Part shown: positions 44,902 to 56,907 of the stretch, one piece after another
Position numbering within the stretch: position 1 is the stretch's first letter
How the letters are laid out: each line of letters starts with the position of its first letter
Origin: Aedes albopictus
Lineage: Eukaryota > Arthropoda > Insecta > Diptera > Culicidae
DNA: 64,000 bases
Direction of reading: 5' to 3'
NCBI RefSeq assembly: GCF_035046485.1
Contig: NC_085138.1
Span: forward strand, 87,097,228 to 87,161,227
Translations under genes and position numbers: made by a program
The notes under the pieces: generated by a model
Told to the model about the DNA's origin: nothing
The model's database searches: none
Seen by the model: only the letters and a program-made list of their open reading frames with translations

Positions 44902-44965
44902 GAAAGACGAACCAGCCAAGGGCTGAAAGTCTCTATAATGAAAATAAATCAATCAATCAATCTGG
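44902..44965 (+). mobile_element. Truncated SINE or LINE 3' tail
   Basis: AACCAGCCAAGGGCTGAAAG, then a TATAATGAAAATAAA stretch and a short TCAA repeat. The same tail occurs at 59088-59125, and it resembles the end of the second SINE family (GAACTAGCCTAGGGCTAAAA). Confidence 0.6.
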
Positions 44966-47900
44966 AAGGATTCCTGGAGAAATTTTCAAAGAAATATATT
45001 TTGATGGAAGGATAAGTTCTTACTTAAATCATTCTAAGAAATCATGCAGGAATCTTTTTTCTGTAAACATTTCAGTTTTATTGATAAATCCTAAAAAAAA
45101 TCCCAAAGGGATTTCTGATGGAGTCCTATAAGAGGTAATTGTAGAGATTCCATAGCTAGTCCTTTTCACGATTACCACAAATAAATTTCGTGATTTAATA
45201 AAGCATGGAGGAGTTTTCTCGAAATAACTATTAATTAGGCACGATAGTGAAGTCATTGGAAATGCTAGGAGGAATTTCTGCACGCATTCCTGGAGGAATT
45301 CTTCGAGAAATCAAAGGAGGAATCCCTAGATGTATTTCTGGAGGAAATCCTGGACAACCTTCTGGACAATTTCCATGCGTAATCCCTGGAGAAGTTCCTG
45401 GACTAATACCTGGAGCATTAGGGGATTTTTTTATATCGCACAAATTGGCACGAAGGTTCTGAAGGTTGATGGAGTTTTTTTTCATAGGTAGGGATCATAT
45501 ATATATGAACAAAAGCTAAATTGAAAAAAAATCAAGGTCGCCTATTTTCCGTTAAACTCCAGTGGAAAACAAACATTTTGCGCAGACACCATCTACTTCG
45601 AAAAATCATAACTCTAGAACGAAGCATCGTAGACACAATTTTTTTTGTGAAATTATAAGCAAATTTTCTCAGCAATTCCTAAATGTATTTCTTGAGGAAA
45701 TCCTGGAGAAATTTCTGGACAAATTCCTGACGGAATCCCTGGAGAAGTTAATGGAGAAGTTTCTGAAGGAGGCATCCCTGAAGAAGTTCCTGGAGTAATG
45801 ACTGGAGCATTAGAGAAATTTCTAATGAAATTCCAAGATAAATGTCTAGAAGAATTCCCAGAGGAATTTCTGGAGAATTCCAGGAGGAATTCTTGGAGGA
45901 ATTTTAGAGGAATTTCTGGAGGAACTTCTGGAGGAATCTTGCGGAAGAATCCTTAGAGGAATCCCTGAAGAAACTTCTGGTATATTCCTGGAGGAATTAA
46001 TGGTGGAATTTCTGGAGGAATCCGTGAAATAACTCCTGGATGGGTTTCTAGACGAATCCCTGGAGTTGAAATTCATGGATTAATTCCTGGAGGAAACCTG
46101 CAAGAATTTCCGGAGGAATCCCTTAGAGAAATTCCTATTGAATTTTCTGAAGAATCTCCTGAAAGAATATCTGAAGCAATTTCTGAATGATTTCCTGCAA
46201 AAATTCCTGGAGGAATGCTGTAGGGATTTCCGAAGAAATTCCTAAAGGGATTCCTGGATCAATTTTTGAAGAAATTCCTGTAGGAATTTCTGAAGAAATA
46301 TCTGGGGTAAATATTGGTGAAATTCCTGGAGGAGTCCCTGGAGAAATGCCTGGAGGAAATCCTGGAGGAATACCTGAAATAATTCCTGGATAAATTCCCA
46401 GAGGAATTTCTGAATGAATCATTGGAGGATTTCCTGGAGGATTCCTGAAGGAATCCTTGAAAGAATTCCTAGAGGAACCTCAGGAGGAATTCATGCAGGA
46501 ACCCCTGGAGGCATTCTTTTAAAAATTCCTGGAAAAACTTCGGGAGGAATTTCTGGGAGAATTTCTTAAGGAGCCCCTGGAGAAATTCTTGGAGAAATTG
46601 CGGTAGTAATTTTTAAAGGAATTCCTATAGAAATTCCTGATGGAATTCCCACATGAATTCCAGGAAGACTTTCTGAAGTAATTCCTAGGGTATTTCTGAA
46701 GAAACCTCTTAAGGAATTCCCGGAAAAAATCTTAGAAAAAATTCTACAGAAATTCTTGGAAGAATCCCTGGGGGAATACTTAGAATTCACTGAAACAAAT
46801 TTCTGGAAGAACCTCAGGATAAATTCCTGGAGGAACTTCCGGAGAAGTTCCAGGCGGAATCCCAGAAGGAAGTTCTGGACAAATCTCTATAGGAAATCTT
46901 GGGAAATTCCATGGAACTATGCATGGAGGAATTCCAGGAGGAATCCCTAAATCAATTCATTGAGAAATTCTTCAATGAATTCCTGAAAGAATCTCTAGAG
47001 GAATTCTAGAAGGAATCCATGGAGAAATTTCTAAAGAAATTCCAAGAGAAATTTCTAGAGAAATTCCTAGAGGAATTCTGAGAGGAACTTCTGGTTGAGT
47101 TCCAGGTGAAATTTCCATAGGATTTTCTGGAGGAATTCCAGGAGCAATTTCAGAAGGAATTTCTGGAAGAATTACTGGAGGAATCATCGCTGGAATTTCT
47201 GAAATAATTCCTCGATGAATGTGTAGAGGAAACCGTGGAGAACAAATTCCTGGATTAATTCTTGGAGGAAACCCTAGAAGGATTTCTGGAGAAATTCCAG
47301 GGAGAATTCCTGAAGGAATTGCTGCACGAATTTCCGAAGAAATTCCTGAAGGAATTCCTGAATCCATTCCTGAATAAACTCCTGGAGGTATTCCTGAAGA
47401 AATACCTGGGGTAGTTCCGGTGAAGTTCGTGTTAGAACTCCTGGAGGAGTCCCTGGAGAAATGCCTGGATGAAATCCTGGAAGAATGCCAGGAGGAATAC
47501 CTGGAATAATTCTTGAATAAACTCCGGAAAGAATTTCTGGGGAAATTTTTTAAAGAATCCCTTGAGAATTTCCTGGAAGATTTCTGAAAAAATATTTGAA
47601 GGAATTCCTAAAGCAATCTCAGGAGGAATTCATGCAGGAATCCTAGGAAGCATTATTGGAATAACTCTTGGATTAATTCTGGGAGGATTTTTTGGGGAGA
47701 TCTCTTAATGAATCCTGGAGGATTTTCTAGATAAATTCTTTGAGAAATTGCGGTTCTAATTTCTGAAGGAATCCTAGAGGAATGCCTGGAGGAATCCCTA
47801 TAGAAATCTCTGAAGGAATGTCTGGAGGAACCCTTGGATAAATTCCTGGAGACATGCCTGTATCAATTCCTGGAGGAATCTCTTGAGAAATTCGTTAAGA

Positions 47901-48004
47901 AATCCCTGGAGGAAACCCTGGAGAATTTCCTTGAAGAATCCCTGGGGAAATTCCTGGTCTAATGCCTGGAGCAATCTTTGGATAAATTCCTAGATGAATT
48001 CCTG

Positions 48005-48672
48005 CATTTTCATGGTTTTCTTCGATCGGCATAAATTTGAAGTACACAAATTGCTCCACTTTCACATCACAAGACCTCAGGGCATGCACGGACATCATTT
48101 GGCATAATCACTCTTGCTCTGTACATGCACAATACACATGCATTCATTTCATGAATGAATGACAATACACATGCACAGGCTATAAAATAAAACATGGGTG
48201 GGAAGGACTGAGCTAGGAGGGTTTCCGCCGTTCACATTTCAAACGATTTTGAGACCTCTGTGCTACCATACTACGCGTCCTCTCTGATTAATGTAAAGGA
48301 TTGTGAGTGATATCTATTTCAACTTCATAGACACTGAAAAATCGAGATTTTTTTCACAATCCCACTGGTTTTCTCTGAAACAAAGAAACACAGTCAGCCA
48401 CACTGAACTATAAACCATATTCCAATGTTTTTGTTCAGCCAGAGTGAACTGAGTGCAAAGTACTGAGAAATTAAATGTCATTATATCAATGGTTTCAAAT
48501 AATTCACATGTATTCTTCATTTCTGATGGTTAATAAAGGCTTGTTAATTACATTTGTGCGAAAAAGATTCAAATAATCTTAGCTGTTGTTTATTTCTGAG
48601 TGGTCTTAAAGTTCAACCACTTAATTATCTCGGAATAAACTTTTTGGTGCTTAGTTCGGTTTAGCAGAACCC
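48005..48672. other. Non-satellite island inside the satellite
   Basis: About 670 bp without the 12-bp word. It includes CATTCATTTCATGAATGAATG, which is self-complementary, flanked by two ACAATACACATGCA copies (48129 and 48162), and GCTATAAAATAAAAC as a TATA-like patch. Short frames have no motif. It may be an insertion whose ends I could not define. Confidence 0.4.
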
Positions 48673-50841
48673 CGGCCAATTCCTAGAGAAATCCCGGGAT
48701 GAGTCCATGGAGAAACTCTCAGGAGAAATTTCTAAAGAAACCTCTTGAAATATTCCTAGAGGCATCCTTAGAGAAATTTCTAGAGAAATTCTTGGATGAA
48801 TCCCTGGGAAAATTCTTGGAAAAATCCCTGGAAGAATCCCTGAAGCAATTTTTGGAGGAACCTCAGGAGGAATACCTGGAAGGTTCTGGACAAATTCCTA
48901 CAGGAAGTTCTGGACAAATTCCTGCAGGAAGTTCTGGACGAATTCCTTGCGGAATCCCAGGAAGAATACCTGGATAAATTTGTAAAGGAATTTTTGGGGA
49001 AATTCCGTGGAACTATCCTGGAGGAATCTCGAGAGAAATTCTGGAAGCAATAACTGGAAGAATTTCTGAAGTAATTCCAAGAGAAATTTCTGAAGAAATT
49101 CCAAGAGAAATTTCTGAAGAAATTCTAAGAGAAATTTCTCAAGAAATTCCAAGAGAAATTACTAGAGGAATTCCCAAAGGGATTTTGGGAGGAATTCCAG
49201 GAGGAATTTCTGGAGGAATTCCTGGAGGAACTGAGGAAGTAATTTCTGAAGGAATTGCTATGAGAGTTCCTGGATCAATTCCTGGAGGACTTTCTGGAGG
49301 GATTCTTGGGGTAATTCTTAAGAAACCTCTTGAGGAATTCCTGGAGGCATCCTTAGAGGAATTTTTAGAGAATTACTTGAAAGAATCCCGGGGGAAATTC
49401 TTGGAAAGAAACCTGGAGGAGTCCCTGAACCACTTTCTGGAGGAACCTCAGGAGGAATTTTTGGGCAAATCTCTATAGGACATCTTGGGAAATTCCGTGG
49501 AACTATGCATGGAAGAACTCCAGGAGGAATCCGTAAATGAATACCTTGAGGAATCCCTGAATAAATTTCTGGAATAATCTCCAGAGGAATTCTGGAAGGA
49601 ATCCATACAGAAATTTTTGAAGGAATTCCTGGAGAAATTTTCAGAGGAATTCTGAAAGGAATTTCTGGTGGAGTTCCAGGAGGAATTTCCAGAGGGATTT
49701 CTGGATAATCTCCAGAGGAATTCTGGAAGGAATCCATACAGAAATTTCTGAAGGAATTCCTGGAGAAATTTTCAGAGGAATTCTGAAAGGAATTTCTGGT
49801 GGAGTTCCAGGAGGAATTTCCAGAGGGATTTCTGGAGGAATTCCTGGAGGATTTTCTGGAGGAATTACTGCAGGAAACATCTGTGGAATTTCTGAAGGGA
49901 TCCATGAAATAAACCCTAGAGGAATGTGTAGAGGAAACCCTAGAGAAGAAATTCCTGTATTAATTCGTAGAGGAAATCCTGGAAGAATTTTCGGAGGAAT
50001 TCATGGAAGAATTCCTGGATCCATTCTTATGAATAAATTCCCGGAGGAATTCCTGGAGAAATACCTGGGGTAATTCCTGGAGAAATTCTAGAACTCTTGC
50101 AGGAGTCCCTGGAGAAATGCCTGAATGAAATGGGAAAGGAATACCGGAATAATTCTCGAAAAAAAATGCGGGAGGAACTTTCGAAGGAATCCTTTGAGGA
50201 GTTCCTGGAGGAATCTCAAGATTTATTCCTGATGAAATACAAAGTTCGATTTCTGAGGTAATTCCAGGAGGAGTTTCTGAAGAATTCTCTGGGGAAATAC
50301 TGAAGAATGTGCTGACATTTCTGAGGCAATCCTGAAATTCTGGATTAATTCCTGGGAAGTTTCTGAAGCAATCCCAACAAGAATTCTTGTAGGCATTTTT
50401 TAAATAATCCCGGAATTCGTTTCTGAAAGAATAACAGAAGAAATTTCAAGTGAATCCCTGTAGGAACTCTTGAAGTAATTTCTGAAGAAACCCGATGAGG
50501 AACTCTTCATGGAATCTCAGCAGAGCTTTCTTAGCGAATACCTGGAAAAATTTGTGTAGGAATATTCCTGGATAAAAAATGAAGAATCAGTGTCTGCAGT
50601 AATTCTTGAAGGAATACTAGGATCCCTAAAGGTTTTTAAACAAGTGTTTCAAGCAATTCTTCGAGTATTTTTTTATAATTTTCAAGTAAAATTTTCTAAA
50701 AGAATTTCTGGAATACATTCCTGCAGAAATACTTCGTATCATTCCAGATGTAATTATTGGAGCAATCTCTAGTGGAATTCTGGAAGGCATATATGGAGAC
50801 ATCTCTGTAGAAATCTCGGAATACCTGCAGAAATACCTTAA

Positions 50842-51042
50842 GGACAAGGTATTTGGAGTACATAGCTCAAATTTTCTAGAGCACCGTTTTTTTGAACCGT
50901 TTAACGGATATGGCTGAAAATGCATCACGCTGATTGCTCAGTGGTTGTCAACAGCGTGATGCATTTTCATCAAAATCCGATCAACGGTTCTAAAAAACGG
51001 TGCTCTAGAAAATTTACGCTATGTACTCCAAATACCTTGTCC
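50842..51042. mobile_element. 201-bp fold-back MITE with TTAA target
   Basis: GGACAAGGTATTTGGAGTAC and its inverted copy form the ends; the arms continue with TTTTCTAGAGCACCGTTTTT and AAAATGCATCACGCTG in inverted order around a short centre. TTAA flanks both sides (50838-50841, 51043-51046). TIRs differ from those of the 31871 element. Confidence 0.88.
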
Positions 51043-51280
51043 TTAAAGGATCTTCGGAGAAATTCCCGAAGGAAACTTAGAAAAAAAGCACTGGAACAAT
51101 TACTGGAGGAACCTCTAATGATATCCCAGGACAAATCATCGAAAAAATGTCTAGTGGAATCTCTAGATGAATTCGTGATTGAATTTCTGGAAGAAGCCAT
51201 GATAGAATCACTGAAGCAAGCTATGGAAAAAAAATCTTGCAGGAATTGTTCGTACTTATATAGTTTACGAAAGTATGATC

Positions 51281-51723
51281 AAATCTAAAACAGTCATTTT
51301 TATTACTCAAAACTACAATACCGATTTGCATATTCACATATTGGGCGCCCATCCGCGCTCATCTCAAATCAGACCCCCCCCCCTGGGCTTCCTCCAGGAA
51401 AAATTCCTAGCTACGCCAATGGTAGTTTAAAAAAAATCATAGTTTGGCTTCTACAACGTTATTTAACCTTTTTAATCATTGGAAAACACATATTAAACTT
51501 TAGGATGCCAGCAACTAAAATGTACATTATTGAGCTAAAATGGAGTCAGCCCGATCTCCCGTTGTACCCGATTTCCCCTACTAGAGACCAAGAAAACTCT
51601 ACGTCCCCACAACCAACACGGATATCGGGTTTGTTAGAGGAGAAGGATGGGAGATCTGGGAGTCACCTTTGGTTAGTGATACGGTGATGATAGAGAGTAT
51701 TCATAGTTGTTAATGTGAAATGT
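51281..51723. other. Unassigned DNA between satellite and fold-back
   Basis: AT-rich at the start, with a C-run near 51375-51383. No feature recognised. Confidence 0.4.
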
Positions 51724-52049
51724 ACCCGGGTAGAGGAAAAGAGCTCAATAATAGCATATTTTGATATTGAGATCAAAATGTGAAATTGGTTTGATTGATA
51801 TAAGAGATAAAAGATCTGAAAATAATATCTAAAATCTACTCCTGGAACATCATCATCAGATCATAATTAGATCATGTAAGATCTAACCAATAGCAGCAAG
51901 ATATTCGTTTGATCTTGAAATATCAAATTTTGATATTGTTCAGATGTTCCAGGAACGTTTTTTAGATATTATTTTCAGATCTTTTATCTCTTATATCAAT
52001 CAAACCAATATCACGTTTTAATCGTCAGTATTTCACCTCTATCCGGGTA
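51724..52049. mobile_element. Fold-back element, 326 bp
   Basis: Ends ACCCGGGTAGAGG and CCTCTATCCGGGT face each other. Inside, a 70-bp inverted pair (GGTTTGATTGATATAAGAGA, AAAAGATCTGAAAATAATAT on the left; complement at 51942-52013) is nearly perfect. Confidence 0.82.
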
Positions 52050-52060
52050 GTGTGTTTATC

Positions 52061-53466
52061 AGTGGTGTCATCGTGGTTACTCCAAGTTACTCACTGAGTA
52101 ACCAGCTCTTCAGTTCAAAAAAAAAATTTTTTTTTTCAGGATGCAAAATATAATAAAATACCAATTTTGGTTATTTTGGGTGCACACTGTTAACGCCCTG
52201 ACCACATCAGTTTTAGTGAATATGGATTTTTAAACAATTCGACATTCTAGACCGCCCCCTCAGGAAGCGAAATATAATAAAATACCAATTTTGGTTATTT
52301 TGGGTGCACACTGTTAACGCCCTGACCACATCAGTTTTAGTGAATATGGATTTTTAAACAATTCGACATTCTAGACCGCCCCCTCAGGAAGCGAAATATT
52401 ATAATATACCAATTTTGGTTATTTTGGGTGCACACTGTTAACGCCCTGACCACATCAGTTTGAGTGAATATGGATTTTTAAACAATTCGACATTCTGGAC
52501 CGCCCCCTCAGGAAGCGAAATATTATAAAATACCAATTTTGGTTATTTTGGGTGCACACTGTTAACGCCCTGACCACATCAGTTTTAGTGAATATGGATT
52601 TTTAAACAATTCGACATTCCAGACCGCCCCCTCAGGAAGCGAAATATTATAAAATACCAATTTTGGTTATTTTGGGTACACCTTGGGCAGTGGTGTCATC
52701 GTGGTTACTCCAAGTTACTCACTGAGTAACCAGCTCTTCAGTTCAAAAAAAAAAAATTTTTTTTTCAGGATGCAAAATATAATAAAATACCAATTTTGGT
52801 TATTTTGGGTGCACACTGTTAACGCCCTGACCACATCAGTTTTAGTGAATATGGATTTTTAAACAATTCGACATTCTAGACCGCCCCCTCAGGAAGCGAA
52901 ATATTATAAAATACCAATTTTGGTTATTTTGGGTGCACACTGTTAACGCCCTGACCACATCAGTTTGAGTGAATATGGATTTTTAAACAATTCGACATTC
53001 TGGACCGCCCCCTCAGGAAGCGAAATATTATAAAATACCAATTTTGGTTATTTTGGGTGCACACTGTTAACGCCCTGACCACATCAGTTTTAGTGAATAT
53101 GGATTTTTAAACAATTCGACATTCCAGACCGCCCCCTCAGGAAGCGAAATATTATAAAATACCAATTTTGGTTATTTTGGGTACACCTTGGGCAGTGGTG
53201 TCATCGTGGTTACTCCAAGTTACTCACTGAGTAACCAGCTCTTCAGTTCAAAAAAAAAAAAATTTTTTTTTCAGGATGCAAAATATAATAAAATACCAAT
53301 TTTGGTTATTTTGGGTGCACACTGTTAACGCCCTGACCACATCAGTTTTAGTGAATATGGATTTTTAAACAATTCGACATTCTGGACCGCCCCCTCAGGA
53401 AGCGAAATATTATAAAATACCAATTTTGGTTATTTTGGGTGCACACTGTTAACGCCCTGACCACAT
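52061..53466 (+). repeat. 124-bp satellite with higher-order structure
   Basis: The basic unit contains GGTTATTTTGGGTGCACACT, GTTAACGCCCTGACCACATC, TTTTTAAACAATTCGACATT and GACCGCCCCCTCAGGAAGCG; starts are exactly 124 bp apart at 52189, 52313, 52437 and 52561. Groups of units are separated by a leader of about 80 bp (52061, 52689, 53194) that contains GGTTACTC and GAGTAACC (a hairpin) and a run of A followed by T. Group lengths are 628 and 505 bp, differing by one unit. The third group is cut off at 53466 (CTGACCACATTAACGC). Confidence 0.93.
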
Positions 53467-53880
53467 TAACGCTGAGGAGTTTTATTTAAAAGCCAAAAAC
53501 GCTTTATTTCAAAATGCGCAAAGAAATGGGTAATGTTATCATTACCACCACCACCAGCTGGGTGCACATCTTCAAAAATTTTCAGATCACTTCACTTCAC
53601 TGAACTGAACTGAAACATTAGTATATTATATATGGTAAATTCACACCCTGTGTACTCCTCATGCATGTCCATGTTACGTTTGCGATACTGTCGTTGGATT
53701 GAAAATGTTTAACTTTTTCTTATAACTTGTATACGGTTGATTTCTTGTGCATATATTTGGGCGTTTAAAATTTGTTTTCCTTGGCAATAATTTCCAATCA
53801 GAAAAATGTGTGTACATTTGCATTGTTCCAATTTATCCATGTCCTTGACAAATAAAAAACCAGTTGGAAACTTTAGCACA
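53467..53880. other. No feature recognised
   Basis: Flank of the 124-bp satellite; AT-rich, with a CACCACCACCAG patch near 53547. No gene seen. Confidence 0.4.
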
Positions 53881-54092
53881 CACACCGAGAAAAATTTCTA
53901 CTCAATGACTGAGTTGGCCTTACTCAGAAATCGAAAAATCCTTTGTTTTCTTACTCAGTTTCGGCCAAAAGTGGGACAACCCATTGGCAATGGGTTGTCC
54001 CACTTTTAACGGAAACTGAGTAAGAAAACAAAGGATTTTTCGATTTCTGAGTAAGACCAACTCAGTCACTGAGTAGAAATTTTTCCCTGTGC
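53881..54092. mobile_element. Near-perfect 210-bp palindrome (MITE-like)
   Basis: The left half (GAGAAAAATTTCTACTCA, TTACTCAGAAATCGAAAAAT, TTTGTTTTCTTACTCAG, AAGTGGGACAACCCATTG) is mirrored by the right half with few changes, centred near 53990. Ends read CACACCGAGAAAAATT and AATTTTTCCCTGTG. No target duplication identified. Confidence 0.85.
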
Positions 54093-54368
54093 AGTTTTTG
54101 TTCCCTGATTCTTTATTTTTATGTATTCACTAGCTGACCCGGCAAACCTTGTATTGCCCATTTCAATTGTGGCTCTTGCACTACGACACTTGGTTTAATC
54201 GAGATGGTTTTAAATTTCTCTTTTCTTATAAAGCTTATAAGAATTTCACTGTTTTTCTAATGTTTTTTGTTTATTTTCATAACACAGTCACCCTGCGAAC
54301 AAATTGATCATTAGTTTTGATAATTTTTTCTTTCGTTTATTAGTTATATGTCTACTCATATACATTGG

Positions 54369-54430
54369 AAGGCCGGCTAAAGAGGCACGTTATCTTCCAT
54401 TTGGGGCATTTGTTCCCATGTGTTTCATGA
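54369..54430 (-). mobile_element. 3' end remnant of the LOA-like LINE
   Basis: On the minus strand it carries the family's terminal block CCCCAAATGGAAGATAACGT and GCCTCTTTAGCCGGCCTTCC. The same block ends the LINE copies at about 12999-13045, 19330-19368 and 58391-58438. Confidence 0.65.
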
Positions 54431-56204
54431 TTCCACATGCTTGACTAAGAAAGGATAGTGGACCTTCGTAACAGTGTAATTCGAAAGCACAGCCTATTTT
54501 TAAAAGAAGGAAAAATCTCATATGTACTATGCAGTTTGGTTGCTAATAAAACCTTTATCAGTGTAATTACGGAAAAAATCTACCATAGAGTTAACAGTTC
54601 AACTGCCATAAGCTACACAACAATGCCACTAGAAAGAAAAACCTTTGATTAACCCGTTTTGGTCATAGTTAGAAATTTAATTTCAGAAAATCTCCGTGAC
54701 TTCATTTTTCAACCGATATTTACAAAATTTGGAATGAAGACCGCGCTACATCCCTAGTTGCATGGAAAAATATCAAAATGGTTTTTTGGTTCTTGGGGTT
54801 TGAGTTATTGAAGGGGGGTCAAATAGGGTCAAAAATGGACCAACTTCCTTTTAATCACTGATTATTTGTGAGAAACACATGGAAAAAGATTGCAAATGTG
54901 TTCAATTATCGTTTTATTATTGCAAATGCATTGTTTGAGTAAATTGGGATTACCTGGTTCTGGTATCGGATGTTCTGGGTCACGTTTGGGGTGCCTTCAG
55001 GAGACACATTTCGCAAGTTCCTGACACCTGACATTTTGCATAGCATAATTCTAAAAAACACATTTGTCATGTCCCATTCTACATAGTGTCGCAAATCAAG
55101 TATTTGGGAGGAATATTCAGAAATTTTTGGACATATTGACCACCATCCCGGATGTTTCGGGAACCTGGGGCTACCCGGAAATAGTGGCCTTTTCCCGAAC
55201 AATTACGAAACCTGGCTTGCGACACATCCAACATCATGATTTTGCAAATCAAGAGTGTTGGAGGTGAATTCGGAGGTTTTTGGACAATGTGACCATCAGA
55301 GGGAACACCGTCAAGCTCGGTATGGAGGGTTTCCGCGATGGTCAATCGGAGACAGCTGCCGGAATTCCAGGGGTTTTGTACCTTTCGTCGCCTGCAATCA
55401 CTTATTATAACCATAATAAATATGAATATGGTATGGAATTCGGAAATTCCCATAAAAAGTCCATGGACAATTATTTTCTCTTCGACATTATTTTATTTAA
55501 ATTTGATCGGAAAACTTATTTGTGAATTCTTTTAGAAGTTTTTTCAAAATTCTCGAAATCATTTTTGGTTTTTATTTTATGTTATTTCAACTCAAAGCTA
55601 ATTCTACGCTTAAATATTTTTTGGGAAATTTATTTGGCAATTTTTATAGAAATTCCAGCGGTAGTATTTGGAGGAATAATTCGTAGTTCCTTTATAAGTT
55701 TCTTCGGGAAATAATATAATTATTTCAACAGCAATTTCTGAAATTCCTGCGGCAATATTTAACAAATATTGTCGTAAATCGTTTTAAAGTTATTTTGCCA
55801 AATTCATCAATAATTCTTTTGGCAATTTATTTGGGAATTTATTAAGCAATTCTCCGGCGAATTTATTCAATATTTTCAGAATTTTCCAGACATTATTTTC
55901 AACTTTCCTGCGACAACGTTTTCGGCAATAATTATAAAATCCTTTCAGAAGTACCTACTTTTGAAAATTTCTTTAAAAACTCTTCCGAAAAATAATTTGA
56001 AATTTATTTTAGGCAATTTTTAGAAAATCCTTCATAATTGTTTTTGAGGGATTTCTCCAGCAATTACTTTGCAAATTCATCTTACATTATGTTGAGGGAT
56101 TCTTTCGGCATAATTCGGGAAAATATTCGTATATTATTTTGAACGTTTCTTCGGCAACTAATGAGAAAAAAATCGGAATTTATGAGAAAAAAAAATCGTT
56201 GATT
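54431..56204. other. Mixed DNA with a two-copy 153-bp repeat
   Basis: GCAAATCAAG with similar downstream text (TTGGAGGTGAATTCGGAGG / TTGGGAGGAATATTCAGAA, TTTTTGGACAAT) starts at 55091 and 55244, and degenerate relatives lie to the left. From about 55600 to 56150 the sequence becomes a loose AT-rich relative of the 12-bp satellite (AATTCCAGCGGTAG, TTTCTTCGGGAAATA). No gene is supported. Confidence 0.5.
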
Positions 56205-56525
56205 CTGGAGGAATGCTTGGATGATTTCTTGGAAGAATCCTTGAAGTTTTTTTATTGAGGAATTCCTGGAGGAATCTCTGGAGGAATTCCTGGAGGAATC
56301 CTCGCAGAAAAGAATGCGAATCTTCACAAGAATCAACGATTGATTGATTGATTGATTTCTCTAATAAAGACAAATCAATCAATCAATCAATCGTTGATTC
56401 TTGTGAAGATTCGCATTCTTTTCTGCGAGGATTCCTCCAGGAATTCCTCCAGAGATTCCTCCAGGAATTCCTCAATAAAAAAACTTCAAGGATTCTTCCA
56501 AGAAATCATCCAAGCATTCCTCCAG
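56205..56525. repeat. Perfect 154-bp inverted repeat, 13-bp spacer, at a satellite orientation switch
   Basis: 56205-56358 and 56372-56525 are exact complements as far as I can read, including the GAAGTTTTTTTATT segment and a TCAA/TTGA tetranucleotide run next to the spacer CTCTAATAAAGAC. To the right the satellite reads CCTCCAGG; the inner part of the left arm reads CCTGGAGG. Confidence 0.93.
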
Positions 56526-56907
56526 GAATTCCTCCAGCGATTCCTCGAGGGATTCCTCCAGGAATTCCTCCGAAGATCCCTCCAAAAATTTCTCCAGAGA
56601 TTCCTCTAGGAATTTCTCCAGGGATTCCTCCAGGAATTTCTCCACAGATTTCTCCAAGAATACCCCCAAGAATTCCTCCTGGGAAACTGCCAGAAAATCG
56701 TCCAAGCATTCCTCCAGCGATTCCTCAAGAGATTCCTCCAGGAATTTCTCCGGCGATTCCTCCAGAAATTTCTACAGGAATTCCTCCAAAAATACTTCCA
56801 AGTATTCCTCCAGAGATTCCTTTAGGAATTCGTTCAGGGATTCCTCCAGGAATTTCCGCAGGGATTCCTCAAGAAACTTCTCCAGGAATTTATCCAGCGA
56901 TTCTTTA

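Larger units (their letters stand above)
43888..51280 (-). repeat. 12-bp degenerate satellite, CTGGAGG-strand orientation
   Basis: The plus strand repeats GGAATTCCTGGAGGAATTTC-type words. Translated, these give [12 protein letters not shown] on plus and [16 protein letters not shown] on minus. Interruptions are 44902-44965 (SINE-like tail), about 45485-45660 (unrelated, with GAACGAAGCATCG), 48005-48672 (island) and 50842-51042 (MITE). A 131-132-bp tandem duplication lies at about 49575-49840. The open frames, up to 195 codons, mirror each other on both strands and are judged non-genic. Confidence 0.85.

Noticed and set aside
54120..54180. Dispersed repeat end CTAGCTGACCCGGCAAACC
   Set aside because: It resembles a repeat terminus that I recall from other insects, but I cannot name the element or find a second copy here.
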